Positions 36,618-46,364 are shown, counted from the stretch's first letter. The stretch: DNA of 64,000 nt from Marinomonas sp. IMCC 4694 (GCF_008122525.1 NZ_VSRV01000001.1:2480001-2544000); one strand, 5' to 3'. Numbers and translations: made by a program. The notes: generated by a model from the letters alone, not told the origin.

Positions 36618-37094
36618 TTAATACAGTGACGGGGCAGGCTTGGCAGAAGATGCCCCCATGACGCCCTTAGTCGGGGCATTTTTGAGCGCAGCAGACACTT
36701 CTGGCGGCATGTATTCTTCATCATGCTTTGCAAGGACTTGAGTAGCCTCAAATACCCCATCCGCTCGCATTTTGCCTTGTGCAACAATACCCTGACCCTC
36801 TCGAAATAAATCTGGCAAAATACCCTTGTATTCAATGGTGATGGCGTATTGATAATCGGTGACATCAAACGATACCGCCAAAGTCTGTGTATCACGTTTA
36901 ACACTGCCATTCACTACCACCCCACCCGCACGTATAACGGCATGTTGAGGCGCTTCGCCCGCCGCTATCTGGGTCGGTGAAAAAAACAGATTAATATTTT
37001 GCTGCAAGGCATACAGGACTAACCCTGTGGCGGCACTAAGAATCATCAAAATCACGATCACCACTAATAGACGTTTCTTTCTGGCAGAGTGCAT
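36618..37094 (-). CDS. ccmE: haem chaperone CcmE
   Basis: 158 residues. The N-terminal helix is RRLLVVI-like (KKRLLVVIVILMILSAATGLVLYAL), followed by the beta barrel FFSPTQIAAGEAP and RAGGVVVNGSVKRD. The haem-linking His is seen in VLAKHDEEYMPPE. CcmE holds haem covalently in the periplasm between CcmC and CcmF. Its ATG overlaps the ccmD stop (TAATG). Confidence 0.95.
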   Translation of the reverse strand: MHSARKKRLLVVIVILMILSAATGLVLYALQQNINLFFSPTQIAAGEAPQHAVIRAGGVVVNGSVKRDTQTLAVSFDVTDYQYAITIEYKGILPDLFREGQGIVAQGKMRADGVFEATQVLAKHDEEYMPPEVSAALKNAPTKGVMGASSAKPAPSLY

Positions 37095-37270
37095 TAACGA
37101 ACGGCCTGTTTTGAGATGCGCTTACGTAGTCGCGCTTGAGCGTGTCGACGTGCAGACAGGGTGTTCCAGACTAACCAGAGCAAGACTAAGGCACTGACGC
37201 CATAAGCCGACCAAACAAACGAACCGTGTTTGCCCATCAATAAAAACGCTGACATACTCTCAAAGGCCAC
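37094..37270 (-). CDS. ccmD: small haem exporter protein CcmD
   Basis: A 58-residue ORF starting with GTG at 37270. The product begins AFESMSAFLLMGKHGSFVWSA, with a single helix (SAYGVSALVLLWLVWNTL) and a basic tail (ARRHAQARLRKRISKQ). This is the CcmD pattern of F..FLAMGGHG..VW.AY and a basic C-terminus. AGAGG lies 8 bases before the GTG, which overlaps the ccmC stop by 11 bases; the TAA overlaps the ccmE ATG. CcmD stabilises CcmABC-CcmE for haem transfer. The position between ccmC and ccmE fits exactly. Confidence 0.9.
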   Translation of the reverse strand: MAFESMSAFLLMGKHGSFVWSAYGVSALVLLWLVWNTLSARRHAQARLRKRISKQAVR

Positions 37271-38006
37271 GATTCATCACCTCTTCTTTCACCCAGTTTG
37301 TTCTGTGCTCGCGCAGCAAAATCTCAGTTTGCATTCGCCACATTAACACCCCCCCAACCATACTGTAGAGCCCTATAACGGTAAACAGCAACGGCAGCCA
37401 CATTTCAATGGGCATGGCTGGCTTTTCTGTCAACGTGAAGGTCGCGCCCTGATGCAAGGTGTTCCACCAGACTACAGAATATTTAATGATAGGAAGATTG
37501 ATCAAACCCACCACGCTAATAATTGCTGTCGCTTTATTCGCCAGCGCCATGTCGTCTAAGGAATGTTGCAGGGCAATGACGCCCATATATAAAAAAAACA
37601 AGACAAGAACCGAGGTCAATCTCGCGTCCCACACCCACCAAGTTCCCCATGTTGCCTTGCCCCAAATCGCGCCAGTCACTAAAGCAATAAAGGCCATGAC
37701 GGCCCCAATAGGCGCTAAAGATGCTATCACCATTGGCGCTATTTTCATCTGCCAAACCAAAAAAATCGCCCCTGAAATACCAAGCGTCAAATACGCACTT
37801 TGAGCAAGCATCGCTGCAGGCACATGCATATAAATAATGCGTACACTATCGCCTTGCTGATAATCCGGTGGCGCAAAAGCCAACCCCCATATCAACCCCA
37901 TCACCAAGCACACTAAGCCAAAAACAAACGCCGGCAACGCCCACGCTTTTGACCAAAAGAAAAACCATTTTGGTGAACCTAACTTATGAAACCACACCCA
38001 ACGCAT
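37260..38006 (-). CDS. ccmC: haem exporter subunit CcmC
   Basis: 248 residues from the ATG at 38006, which overlaps the ccmB stop. It has six membrane helices and the WWD motif WGKATWGTWWVWDARLTSVLV. The two haem-ligating histidines are in IIYMHVPAAMLAQSAY and WWNTLHQGATF. CcmC loads haem onto CcmE. A much longer in-frame upstream extension runs through ccmB in another frame and is not real. Confidence 0.96.
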   Translation of the reverse strand: MRWVWFHKLGSPKWFFFWSKAWALPAFVFGLVCLVMGLIWGLAFAPPDYQQGDSVRIIYMHVPAAMLAQSAYLTLGISGAIFLVWQMKIAPMVIASLAPIGAVMAFIALVTGAIWGKATWGTWWVWDARLTSVLVLFFLYMGVIALQHSLDDMALANKATAIISVVGLINLPIIKYSVVWWNTLHQGATFTLTEKPAMPIEMWLPLLFTVIGLYSMVGGVLMWRMQTEILLREHRTNWVKEEVMNRGL

Positions 38007-38668
38007 TAATTTACACTCGCTTTCACTGCAATCGCCGTCATAAAAGGCGACACCACTAAAGACAACAAAGACATTGCTAACAACAAAGCTAAAAAGCCGT
38101 GATAAGGCAACCCCGATTGCGATGCTTGCACCGCCGATGTAGCAAAAATAATCACCGGTAAATAAAAAGGTAATATCACCAACATGACCAACATCGCACC
38201 TTGTTTTAGAGATACCGTCAGCGCGGCACCAATCGCCCCCATCAGAAACACACTGGGCGTGCCCACTAATAAGCTGAGTATCAACACCCAAAAACTCTCG
38301 TCAGGCAAGGCGACCATTTGGCTAATCAAGGGCATTATCAGCAGCAAGGGCAATATAACAGCCAGCCACTGCACACCTATTTTCAACAGCATTAAAATAG
38401 GCAAGAACAAACCACTCACGACCCACTGCTCTAAAGAACCATCATGAAAATCGTCTTTGAATACGCTCTCAATGGTCATCAAGATCGCCAGTAGCGCGGC
38501 ACACCAGACAATCCCTCCCGCCGCGGGTGCTAAAAAATCCACCGAGGGATTAATACCTAGTGGAAATAAAGCGACGACAAGGGTAAAAAACAAAAGAACA
38601 TTCACGATGTCTTGTTTGCGACGCCACACCACACGACACTCGGCAGTAAAAAAAGAGAAATACGTCAT
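38006..38668 (-). CDS. ccmB: haem exporter permease CcmB
   Basis: 220 residues with six membrane helices. Typical features are ECRVVWRRKQDIVNVLLFFTLVVALFPLG at the start and FKDDFHDGSLEQWVVSG in the middle. It is the permease partner of CcmA in the ABC complex that drives release of holo-CcmE. ATGA overlap with ccmA. Confidence 0.95.
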   Translation of the reverse strand: MTYFSFFTAECRVVWRRKQDIVNVLLFFTLVVALFPLGINPSVDFLAPAAGGIVWCAALLAILMTIESVFKDDFHDGSLEQWVVSGLFLPILMLLKIGVQWLAVILPLLLIMPLISQMVALPDESFWVLILSLLVGTPSVFLMGAIGAALTVSLKQGAMLVMLVILPFYLPVIIFATSAVQASQSGLPYHGFLALLLAMSLLSLVVSPFMTAIAVKASVN

Positions 38669-39279
38669 GGCGTTAATACCAACTCACGATGCGCCAAAGA
38701 AGACAAGGCTTGGTGCGTGGTAAACACGACCATGCCACCCGATCTCAAATGGTCTTGAATGTGCGCTTCCAATATTTGAACTCCGCTGACATCTAGTACA
38801 GCAAAAGGCTCATCCAGCAACCAAACAGCTTTGTGGCTAAGCCACAAACGCGCCAACGCCACTCGTCGCGCTTGGCCTGCCGACAATGCTTTTACATAGG
38901 AGTCCTGATGATCGGTTAAACCTAATGTCACTAAAGCCGAATGCAAGGTTTTAGCCGATATTTTTGGACAGTAACAGCGTAGATTTTCTTCGACCGTTAA
39001 CGTACTTTTTAAGCCTGAAGAATGACCAATGTATATCATCGACTGTTGCAATAAAGTGCGGTCTACCGTGATATCTTGATCGGCAAAATACAGACGTCCT
39101 TCCAAAGGGGCCATTGCACCAGCGATCACTTTTAATAAAGAGCTCTTACCCGCTCCATTTTCACCCAAGATACGCACAGCTTCTCCTGCGCGCACCTTGT
39201 AAGAAAGCGCACGACACAGTATTTTGTCAGATCGCTCAATCCAAAGGTCTGATATTGTTAAAGAAGCAGAAAAATCCAC
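38665..39279 (-). CDS. ccmA: haem exporter ATP-binding protein CcmA
   Basis: 204 residues. Walker A ILGENGAGKSSLLKVIAG, an unusual signature loop (VKALSAGQARRVALARLWL) and Walker B AVWLLDEPFAVLD are present, with the switch His in VFTTHQAL. It is the first gene of ccmABCDEFGHI. The roughly 100 bases upstream are shared with the divergent fliK-like gene. On the minus strand a TATAAT (from CATATAATG near 39363) is present, without a strong -35. Confidence 0.95.
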   Translation of the reverse strand: MDFSASLTISDLWIERSDKILCRALSYKVRAGEAVRILGENGAGKSSLLKVIAGAMAPLEGRLYFADQDITVDRTLLQQSMIYIGHSSGLKSTLTVEENLRCYCPKISAKTLHSALVTLGLTDHQDSYVKALSAGQARRVALARLWLSHKAVWLLDEPFAVLDVSGVQILEAHIQDHLRSGGMVVFTTHQALSSLAHRELVLTP

Positions 39280-39403
39280 AAGATTTACTCATCGCAGCCG
39301 ATATAAAAAGGGATATAAAGTCACAGTGGTGACACCACACTACATTTAACGTCCGACATTATATGAGAATTCTTCTTAAATGACGAATAGGGAGGCAGGC
39401 CAA

Positions 39404-40711
39404 ATGATCTCTGATGTATCATCAAAAGTGAACACAGCAACGAACACGCAAAGCGCGGCCAATACGGCCAACCAGTCGCTTAATGATACTGGCGTATTGG
39501 CAAAACTAAGCAGCGAAATAAAGCTCATTGGCCACCTCAAAACAGCAACACTACTGGGCAGTGAATCGCTCAATTTTCAAGGCAAACCCGCTCAGCTACT
39601 GCATGCTAGCAGCGCACAACGCCCATTTAGTTTGATCAATACCGGCACGCCTATTGACGTTAACAATCCTAAGACGTCTCAGTTTAACAACATGACAGTC
39701 GCATCTCGTGTACTGAACTTAACTGTCACCGCAGTCGGAGGCACCTCATCCAATGGAACACAAACCGCAACGGTCAGCGACGGGGACAATTCATTCTCTA
39801 TTCTCAGTCAAACCACACTGAAAAAAGGCGATAACATACGAGTGTTAATTGATTCCAGCAATAATTTGCAGGTTTTACCTAGTAAGCTTAGCGCAAACGC
39901 GACATCGACCCAGCTTGACGCGATTAAACACAGTTTGCCAAGGCAACTTTCGCTCATGGACATGTCGCAGCTCATCAAACAACTGCAATCCCTGAATAAC
40001 AATCCAGCTGGATTGCCAGAGCAAACACAAGCCGCGCTCAAACAGCTAACACAACATCTGCCTAACTTAGCGGCCCTCACCGCCTCACCCGAAGCAATGA
40101 AAAACGCCATTCAAAACAGCGGTTTATTTTCTGAGTCATTGCTTGCCCAAGACACGAAAACCCAACTCCCTGCCGATTTAAAACTCAACCTAATTCGGCT
40201 CAAAGATGCACAAGAAAGCATGAGCACCATTAAACTTGGTGGCGTTCAAACAGAGCAGATCGCCAACGCGGTTGAGCGCATTACCACCAACCAGTTACGT
40301 CATTTCACGGATTTAAGTCCAGCGTCTCTTCCCACTTACCCACTACAGATTGAACTGCCCATCAAAGATGGCCAAAACTCACACTTCGTACAGCTCGAAA
40401 TAGACCAAGATGCCAGCACTCAAGATCATGAAAAACAAGATAGACGCTGGTTGGTGAAGCTGAAATTTGATTTCGAAGAAACAGGGCGATTTGATGCTAG
40501 AGCCAGCATTCAAAACAATACAGTGGGGGTGTTGTTTGCAGCGGAGAACCCTGACACGGTTCAAGCGTTACAAAAAAACATTCCTTCACTTAAAGAACGA
40601 CTCGAAGAAAAAGACATCAGTATCAATCGTCTTGATGCATTCCAAACAGCATTACCAAACCAAGAAACTAAGCCGACCAAAACATCGTCTTTAATCGATG
40701 TGAGAACCTAA
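39404..40711 (+). CDS. flagellar hook-length control (FliK-like) protein
   Basis: 435 residues from the ATG at 39404, chosen because GGGAGG lies 8 bases upstream; an earlier in-frame ATG at 39380 lacks this. The protein is Gln/Asn/Thr/Ser rich and low in aromatic residues. Its C-terminal third (YPLQIELPIKDGQNSHFVQLEI, RWLVKLKFDFEETGRFDARASI) matches the Flg_hook domain of FliK, with LLFAAENPDTVQAL-like text following. It is paired by a TAATG overlap with an FlhB-like gene. This second, non-cluster fliK/flhB-like pair next to ccm is also known in pseudomonads and relatives. Confidence 0.85.
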   Translation: MISDVSSKVNTATNTQSAANTANQSLNDTGVLAKLSSEIKLIGHLKTATLLGSESLNFQGKPAQLLHASSAQRPFSLINTGTPIDVNNPKTSQFNNMTVASRVLNLTVTAVGGTSSNGTQTATVSDGDNSFSILSQTTLKKGDNIRVLIDSSNNLQVLPSKLSANATSTQLDAIKHSLPRQLSLMDMSQLIKQLQSLNNNPAGLPEQTQAALKQLTQHLPNLAALTASPEAMKNAIQNSGLFSESLLAQDTKTQLPADLKLNLIRLKDAQESMSTIKLGGVQTEQIANAVERITTNQLRHFTDLSPASLPTYPLQIELPIKDGQNSHFVQLEIDQDASTQDHEKQDRRWLVKLKFDFEETGRFDARASIQNNTVGVLFAAENPDTVQALQKNIPSLKERLEEKDISINRLDAFQTALPNQETKPTKTSSLIDVRT

Positions 40712-40959
40712 TGCAGCAAGCCATCGCACTGAAATATGACTACAGCACCGCCCCCACTGTAACCGCAAAAGGCAGTGGGTTATTGGCAGAAAAGATCATG
40801 GAAGTTGCAAAGGAAAACAATGTACTATTACACCAAAGCCCCGAGCTTGTCGAGATGCTCAGTACTTTGGAATTAGGGGAAGAAATACCTGAAGCCTTGT
40901 ATCTGGCCGTTGCGGAAATCATTGCGTTTGCACACAACATTAAAAACCATCAGTGGTAA
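40711..40959 (+). CDS. FlhB C-terminal domain-like protein
   Basis: 82 residues resembling the cytoplasmic domain of FlhB/YscU after the NPTH site: AIALKYDYSTAPTVTAKGSGLLAEKIMEVAKENNV and LLHQSPELVEMLSTLELGEEIPEALYLAVAEIIAF. It lacks the membrane half and the NPTH self-cleavage motif. Such FhlB-like proteins can substitute for the FlhB C-terminal piece in flagellar export. Its ATG overlaps the fliK-like stop, and its 3' end overlaps the convergent DUF2802 gene by 10 bases. Confidence 0.88.
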   Translation: MQQAIALKYDYSTAPTVTAKGSGLLAEKIMEVAKENNVLLHQSPELVEMLSTLELGEEIPEALYLAVAEIIAFAHNIKNHQW

Positions 40960-41354
40960 TCGGAGTTACGTCGAGACTCTTGCTTAAGAAGACTGATTAA
41001 TTCAGCTTCAGCACGAATAAGGCCACATTTAGAAACCAAATCATCAATAGTAGCGCCCATTTCCAACAACTCCATCGCCCGGTTATAAGAAACTCCTCCT
41101 TCTTTTGAGAGTAATTCAGACTGTTTCTCAACCGCAAGATTGAGTTTTTTCTCAATAGCCACCAAGCGTCGACCCATGCCGATAGAACCCGACGCCAAAA
41201 CTTGAACATGCTTTTTTTGATTCAGTTCCACTTCTGAGTGGTGGCGTTTCATTCGAGCTAGACGCTTTGATAACGTCAGCGCCCAAACCACCAATGCAAT
41301 CAGCGCCAAAAATTGCAGCACTAGCAGCAGATTAAATATCCATTGAGATTCCAT
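40950..41354 (-). CDS. DUF2802 domain protein
   Basis: 134 residues: an N-terminal helix (IFNLLLVLQFLALIALVVWALTL), a basic linker, a coiled-coil region, and a C-terminal DUF2802 motif (YNRAMELLEMGATIDDLVSKCGLIRAEAELISLL). It is found after cheW in the motility clusters of pseudomonads and relatives. Function unknown. It follows cheW by 20 bases on the same strand. Confidence 0.88.
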   Translation of the reverse strand: MESQWIFNLLLVLQFLALIALVVWALTLSKRLARMKRHHSEVELNQKKHVQVLASGSIGMGRRLVAIEKKLNLAVEKQSELLSKEGGVSYNRAMELLEMGATIDDLVSKCGLIRAEAELISLLKQESRRNSDYH

Positions 41355-41374
41355 TTAATACAACAGCCCTATCG

Positions 41375-41866
41375 CTACATGGACCCTACTTCAGACCATT
41401 CATTTTTTGATAACAATTTATCTAAATCGACCAAAATCAATAAAATATCATTTTTGTGGCACACACCTTGAATAAATTTAGAAGATTCGTCGTTGCCGAC
41501 ATTCGGTGAAGGCTCTATCTCAGATTGACGAAGGTAAACCACTTCTGACACCGCATCGACTAATATGCCGATCACATGTCCTTCTACTTCAAGGATCATG
41601 ATACGTGTCGAATCGGTTATCTCACCGGACGGCAAATCAAATCGCTGACAAGTATCAATGACCGTCACCACGGTGCCACGCAAATGAATAATACCCAAAA
41701 CAAAACTAGGTGCCCCAGGAACAGGCGCGACTTCACAATAACGTAACACCTCTTTAACCTGCATAACATTGACGCCGTAGATTTCGTTTTCTAAACGAAA
41801 AGTCACCCACTGCAACATTGGATCATCCGCTTGACCCACACTTTTTAACGCGATACTGGTTGTCAT
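41375..41866 (-). CDS. cheW: chemotaxis coupling protein CheW
   Basis: 163 residues of a single CheW domain that links chemoreceptors to CheA. Visible features are WVTFRLENEIYGVNVMQVKEVLRY, VPGAPSFVLGIIHLRGTVVTVIDT and ILEVEGHVIGILVDAVSEV. The family length is normal. No cheA, cheB or cheY is found in this window; the place where they would be expected, upstream of motD, is occupied by an IS66 element. Confidence 0.95.
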   Translation of the reverse strand: MTTSIALKSVGQADDPMLQWVTFRLENEIYGVNVMQVKEVLRYCEVAPVPGAPSFVLGIIHLRGTVVTVIDTCQRFDLPSGEITDSTRIMILEVEGHVIGILVDAVSEVVYLRQSEIEPSPNVGNDESSKFIQGVCHKNDILLILVDLDKLLSKNEWSEVGSM

Positions 41867-41902
41867 TATTTATCTCCTAAGGCCACAGTGTGACCCATAG
41901 TA

Positions 41903-42745
<843 letters not shown>

Positions 42746-42751
42746 AAACGT

Positions 42752-43528
42752 CTACTGTGCCGTGGGTGCCGTCAAAGAATCAATTAGGCTGGCATAAGCC
42801 TTAATACCTCTAGCATTACGATCTAGGGCTGACGGTGCGATGCCAGCGGTACTGGCATCTCTTAATTTCGTATCCACTGGAATAACAGAATGCCACACCA
42901 GCTCTTCATAAGTCTCTTTTAAACTGCGCAAACTTTTATTTGACGCCTGCGTACGTCGGTCAAATAAGGTGGGCACTATCATAAAGGGCACTGGACGTTT
43001 TCGAGCGCGGTTGATCATCGTTAAGGTTCTGACCATTCTTTCTAAGCCTTTGATGGCTAAAAATTCTGTCTGAACAGGAATGATCAATTGCTGACATGCC
43101 GCTAAAGCATTAATCATCAACACACCGAGCACAGGAGGACTATCAATCAACACATAGTCGTAGTCATCCCATAAAATGGCCAGTGTTTTCGAAATCACTA
43201 ACCCCATGCCGCCTTGAGCTTGCGCGTGTCGCTCAAGTGTCGCCAATGCAGTGGACGCAGGTAAAAGCGATAACTCAGGATGTCCTGTTTCTAAAATTAA
43301 AGAGGAAGGCAAATCTTGAGGGATTTTGCCGATCACTTGAAACAAACTGTAAGCACTTTTTTCGATGGAATCTGGATCAAAACGAAAATAACTGGTTAAT
43401 GAACCATGAGGGTCAAGATCAATCATTAGCACACGATTACCAGCGTCAGCCAACAAACCTCCTAACGAGACCACTGTCGTCGTTTTACCGACACCGCCTT
43501 TCTGATTCGCCACCGCCCAAATGTGCAC
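42752..43528 (-). CDS. ParA-family ATPase, ParC-like (chemotaxis array placement)
   Basis: 258 residues from the GTG at 43528 (GGGGAG 6 bases upstream), which gives the normal N-terminus HIWAVANQKGGVGKTTT with the deviant Walker A and signature Lys. DLDPHGSLTSYF and YDYVLIDSPPVLGVLMINAL (Walker A' and B) follow. Genes of this type between motD and cheW in polar flagellates encode the ParC/ParA that localises chemotaxis arrays, rather than chromosome partition proteins. The stop is 6 bases before the ParP-like gene. Confidence 0.88.
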   Translation of the reverse strand: MHIWAVANQKGGVGKTTTVVSLGGLLADAGNRVLMIDLDPHGSLTSYFRFDPDSIEKSAYSLFQVIGKIPQDLPSSLILETGHPELSLLPASTALATLERHAQAQGGMGLVISKTLAILWDDYDYVLIDSPPVLGVLMINALAACQQLIIPVQTEFLAIKGLERMVRTLTMINRARKRPVPFMIVPTLFDRRTQASNKSLRSLKETYEELVWHSVIPVDTKLRDASTAGIAPSALDRNARGIKAYASLIDSLTAPTAQ

Positions 43529-43596
43529 TCCGACTCCCCTAGTTTCTATGCTGTTATATTGCTTACTATTTCTGTGCAATCATATACAGTAATACA

Positions 43597-44287
43597 TTAA
43601 TTAAACAAGTAATCGTGAAGATTATCAGCGTTGCGCTTACTGATACGTAAAATAACACGACGATTTTGCTGACGAGCAGCCTCATTATTATTTCTTACTT
43701 TAGGGTGTTCACTTGAAAAACCAATAGGCGCAATCATTTTAGGGTTCACCCCATGATACACTAACTCGTCAACCACGGACGCAGCCCGCAAACTGGATAA
43801 ATGCCAATTCGAGACTAAACGGCTCGACACCACCGATAAATCATCTGTATTACCATCCACTAAAATAGCAGAGGGATACGACTTTAATACATTGGCCACC
43901 GCCATTAACAAAGCGACCGCTTCATTTGTTAAATCATACTCACCTTGTCCAAACAACAAGCCAGATTTTAGCTCGAGATTGACCCAATTAGCCGACTCTG
44001 TTACCGAGATACCTCCTGTTGATTGAACACCAGAAAATTGACTATCGACCATTTTGCTTAGCATTGAAAACACTTCAGAAAAATGACTCTCCTCTGTGGC
44101 GGGTGGAGCGGCGGGAATAGGCTTCGCATCAACCACTTCAATGTCTTGAGGTTTACCAACAATAGGCTCGCCAATATTAATAGGTTTAATGGATTTTTGA
44201 ACCGCATCAAAAACACCCTCTAATGTCTCTTTCAATCGCTTTTCATCACCAGCATTGGTTAGCGCAAGAGAGTAGAGCGCCACAAAA
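43597..44287 (-). pseudogene. motD: motD (MotB-like) truncated at its 5' end by IS66
   Basis: The remaining 230 codons encode the end of the stator membrane helix (FVALYSLALTNAGDEKRL), a linker, and an OmpA-like peptidoglycan-binding domain (LFGQGEYDLTNEAVALL, VDGNTDDLSVVSSRLVSNWHLSSLRAASVV, NNEAARQQNRRVILRI). The first roughly 40 residues of MotB/MotD proteins, including the SYADLLTLLFAF start and proton-channel Asp, are missing. The reading frame runs into the left end of the IS at 44288. A start inside the IS (GTG 44307) could still make a soluble product without the channel Asp. The usual partner motC is absent. Confidence 0.85.
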
Positions 44288-44309
44288 GTAAGCGTCCGGC
44301 AAACCACAC
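44288..44309 (+). repeat. left terminal inverted repeat of IS66 element
   Basis: GTAAGCGTCCGGCAAACCAC begins the element and matches the reverse complement of the right end at about 18 of 22 positions. Confidence 0.93.
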
Positions 44310-44369
44310 ATTTTAATCCCTTTACAACTCCTTAAAGTCTGTTGTCTTTTAAATAGGAGCAACAGACTC

Positions 44370-44732
44370 ATGTTTACCGCGTCATCTCAACTCAACGTCA
44401 CCCTTATTTGTGGCCCTACCGATATGCGAAAAGCCATTGATGGACTCTGTAATATTGTCGCCTACAATCTTGAAAAAGAGCCTTGTAGCGAACAATTGTT
44501 TGTCTTCTGTGGACGAGCACGTGACAAGATCAAAATCCTGCAATGGTCAAACAATGGTTTTTGGTTACATTACAAACGATTGGAAAAAGGCCACTTCCAA
44601 TGGCCGGGGATTGATGATGAACTCTTGTCCCTTCAGGTTTCCTCCAGACAACTCAATTGGTTGCTGGACGGCCTACCGATTCATTCTTCACAAGCTCATC
44701 CGCATTTAACCTACCGATATCATGACGAATAG
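44370..44732 (+). CDS. tnpB: IS66 accessory protein TnpB
   Basis: 120 residues with the family core LICGPTDMRKAIDGLCNIV, LFVFCGRARDKIKILQWSNNGFWLHYKRLEKG and FQWP. TnpB (IS66 Orf2) is required along with TnpC for transposition in tested members, although its biochemical role is unclear. It lies 26 bases before the likely tnpC ATG. Confidence 0.95.
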   Translation: MFTASSQLNVTLICGPTDMRKAIDGLCNIVAYNLEKEPCSEQLFVFCGRARDKIKILQWSNNGFWLHYKRLEKGHFQWPGIDDELLSLQVSSRQLNWLLDGLPIHSSQAHPHLTYRYHDE

Positions 44733-44739
44733 CCCATTT

Positions 44740-44757
44740 GGTTGGTATAATCCAACC
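44740..44757 (+). promoter_or_regulatory. hairpin directly before the tnpC start codon
   Basis: GGTTGG and CCAACC form a perfect 6-bp stem with loop TATAAT, ending one base before the ATG at 44759. No ribosome site is seen upstream of that ATG, so translation may depend on coupling to tnpB or on opening of this hairpin. Confidence 0.45.
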
Positions 44758-44758
44758 C

Positions 44759-46336
44759 ATGAAAATACGCTCAGAAGACTTACCCAATGACATTGACTCG
44801 CTTAAGGCCAAATTGCTTGAGCAAGCTTTGCTATTGGATGAAAAAGACAGTCTTCTGGGTAAAAAGGATATTCTGCTTGCCCAATGGCAATCCAAGTATC
44901 AGCTTATTTTGGAACAGTGGCGTTTGGCGCAGCAAAAGCAGTTTGGCAAAAGCTCGGAAGTCTCGCCCGGCCAAGGAGAGTTGTTTGATGAAAGTGCGAT
45001 TGAGGCAGCAGAGGCATTAACCGATGCCGAGCCTGAAACGCAAACCATCTCTTACACTCGTGCCAAGCCTAAGCGCAAACCCTTGCCCAAAGACCTGCCG
45101 CGCGAAATCGTTGTGCTGGACGCTGCCGAGTCTGATAAAGTCTGTTCCTGCTGCCAAGGGGCGCTTCATTGTATTGGTGAAGACCGTTCTGAAAAGTTAG
45201 AGTTTATCCCAGCCCAACTCAAGGTCATCGAAACAGTCCGCCCTAAATACGCGTGCCGTGAGTGTGAAAAGACAGGCACGCAGAACGCCATCAAACAAGC
45301 GGCTATGCCACCGAGTATTATCCCAAAAGGCATCGCCACACCGAGTTTGCTGAGTCAGATTATCACCGGTAAATTCCAATACAGCTTACCGCTCTATCGA
45401 CAAGAAACCTTATTTAAACAATACGGTATTGAGTTAAGCCGACGAACCATGTCAGATTGGATGAAAAAATGTGCTGATGCCTTAGAGCCGCTTTATGAAC
45501 GGCTACATCAAGAATTACTGAAACAGTCCGTCATCCAAGCCGATGAAACCACGCTTAATGTGATTAAAGAAGCTCGTTCAAAATGCTACATGTGGGTGTA
45601 TTGCACTGGCAATGATGCCCCAGACAAACACAACCCGATCCCGAATATTGTCTTATACGATTACCAACCGACTCGAAGTGGGCAATGCGCCGTTGATTTT
45701 TTACAAGGCTTCGATGGCTATCTCAATGTGGATGGTTATCAAGCGTACGAATCGACCCAAGCCACGCTGGCAGGCTGCTGGGCACACGCACGTCGAAAAT
45801 TCATTGAAGCCGAAAAAGGCATGCCAAAGGGCAAATCAGGAAAAGCGACCATCGCCATCAGCTACATCAAAAAACTGTACGCCATCGAAACGCTGGCCCA
45901 ACAGGCCGACAATGCAGAAGCCGCATTTAAAATCCGTCAGGAACAAGTCCCCGAAGTCTTAGCGAACTACAAAGCATGGCTTGAAAAATCGGCTCAACAG
46001 GTGCCACCTAAATCCTTATTAGGCAAAGCCATCCAATACAATCTCAATCAATGGGACAAACTCAGTGTTTACTTGACTGATTGGCGCATCAACATCGACA
46101 ACAATCGTGCTGAACGCGCCATTAAACCCTTCGTTATTGGACGTAAAAATTGGTTGTTTGCTAACACAGGAAGTGGCGCAAAATCCAGTGCCATGCTTTA
46201 CAGCATCATCGAAACAGCGAAAGCCAATGGGCTTATCCCGTATGATTACTTAGTCAGATTGTTTGAAGAACTGCCGAGAAGAAAGGAAAATGATGACATG
46301 GACGATTTATTGCCGTGGAATATCAGGCTAACTTAA
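44759..46336 (+). CDS. tnpC: IS66-family transposase TnpC
   Basis: About 525 residues. An N-terminal coiled coil (leucine-zipper-like, with LLDEKDSLLGKKDILLAQW) and the QKQFGKSSE motif come first, then a zinc-finger region with CSCCQGALHCIGEDRSEKLE and CRECEKTG. The DDE core carries IQADETTLNV (first D), LNVDGYQAYE (second D) and IDNNRAERAIKPFVIGRKNWLF (E). It appears intact. A TTG at 44738 would add 7 residues. Confidence 0.96.
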   Translation: MKIRSEDLPNDIDSLKAKLLEQALLLDEKDSLLGKKDILLAQWQSKYQLILEQWRLAQQKQFGKSSEVSPGQGELFDESAIEAAEALTDAEPETQTISYTRAKPKRKPLPKDLPREIVVLDAAESDKVCSCCQGALHCIGEDRSEKLEFIPAQLKVIETVRPKYACRECEKTGTQNAIKQAAMPPSIIPKGIATPSLLSQIITGKFQYSLPLYRQETLFKQYGIELSRRTMSDWMKKCADALEPLYERLHQELLKQSVIQADETTLNVIKEARSKCYMWVYCTGNDAPDKHNPIPNIVLYDYQPTRSGQCAVDFLQGFDGYLNVDGYQAYESTQATLAGCWAHARRKFIEAEKGMPKGKSGKATIAISYIKKLYAIETLAQQADNAEAAFKIRQEQVPEVLANYKAWLEKSAQQVPPKSLLGKAIQYNLNQWDKLSVYLTDWRINIDNNRAERAIKPFVIGRKNWLFANTGSGAKSSAMLYSIIETAKANGLIPYDYLVRLFEELPRRKENDDMDDLLPWNIRLT

Positions 46337-46364
46337 GTTTGAGAATAAAGAGAAAAACCTTCCC

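Noticed and set aside
37260..38291. Long N-terminal extension of ccmC into ccmB
   Set aside because: The extra 95 residues are ccmB read in another frame; the family N-terminus starts at 38006 with a TAATG overlap.
42752..43528. ParA-like gene as a plasmid or chromosome partition marker
   Set aside because: No parB or parS follows, and its neighbours are cheW and motD. This is the chemotaxis-type ParC position.
44288..44307. A motD start inside the IS giving a 236-residue protein as a normal gene
   Set aside because: It lacks the channel Asp and most of the membrane helix of MotB/MotD proteins, so it is treated as a truncated gene.
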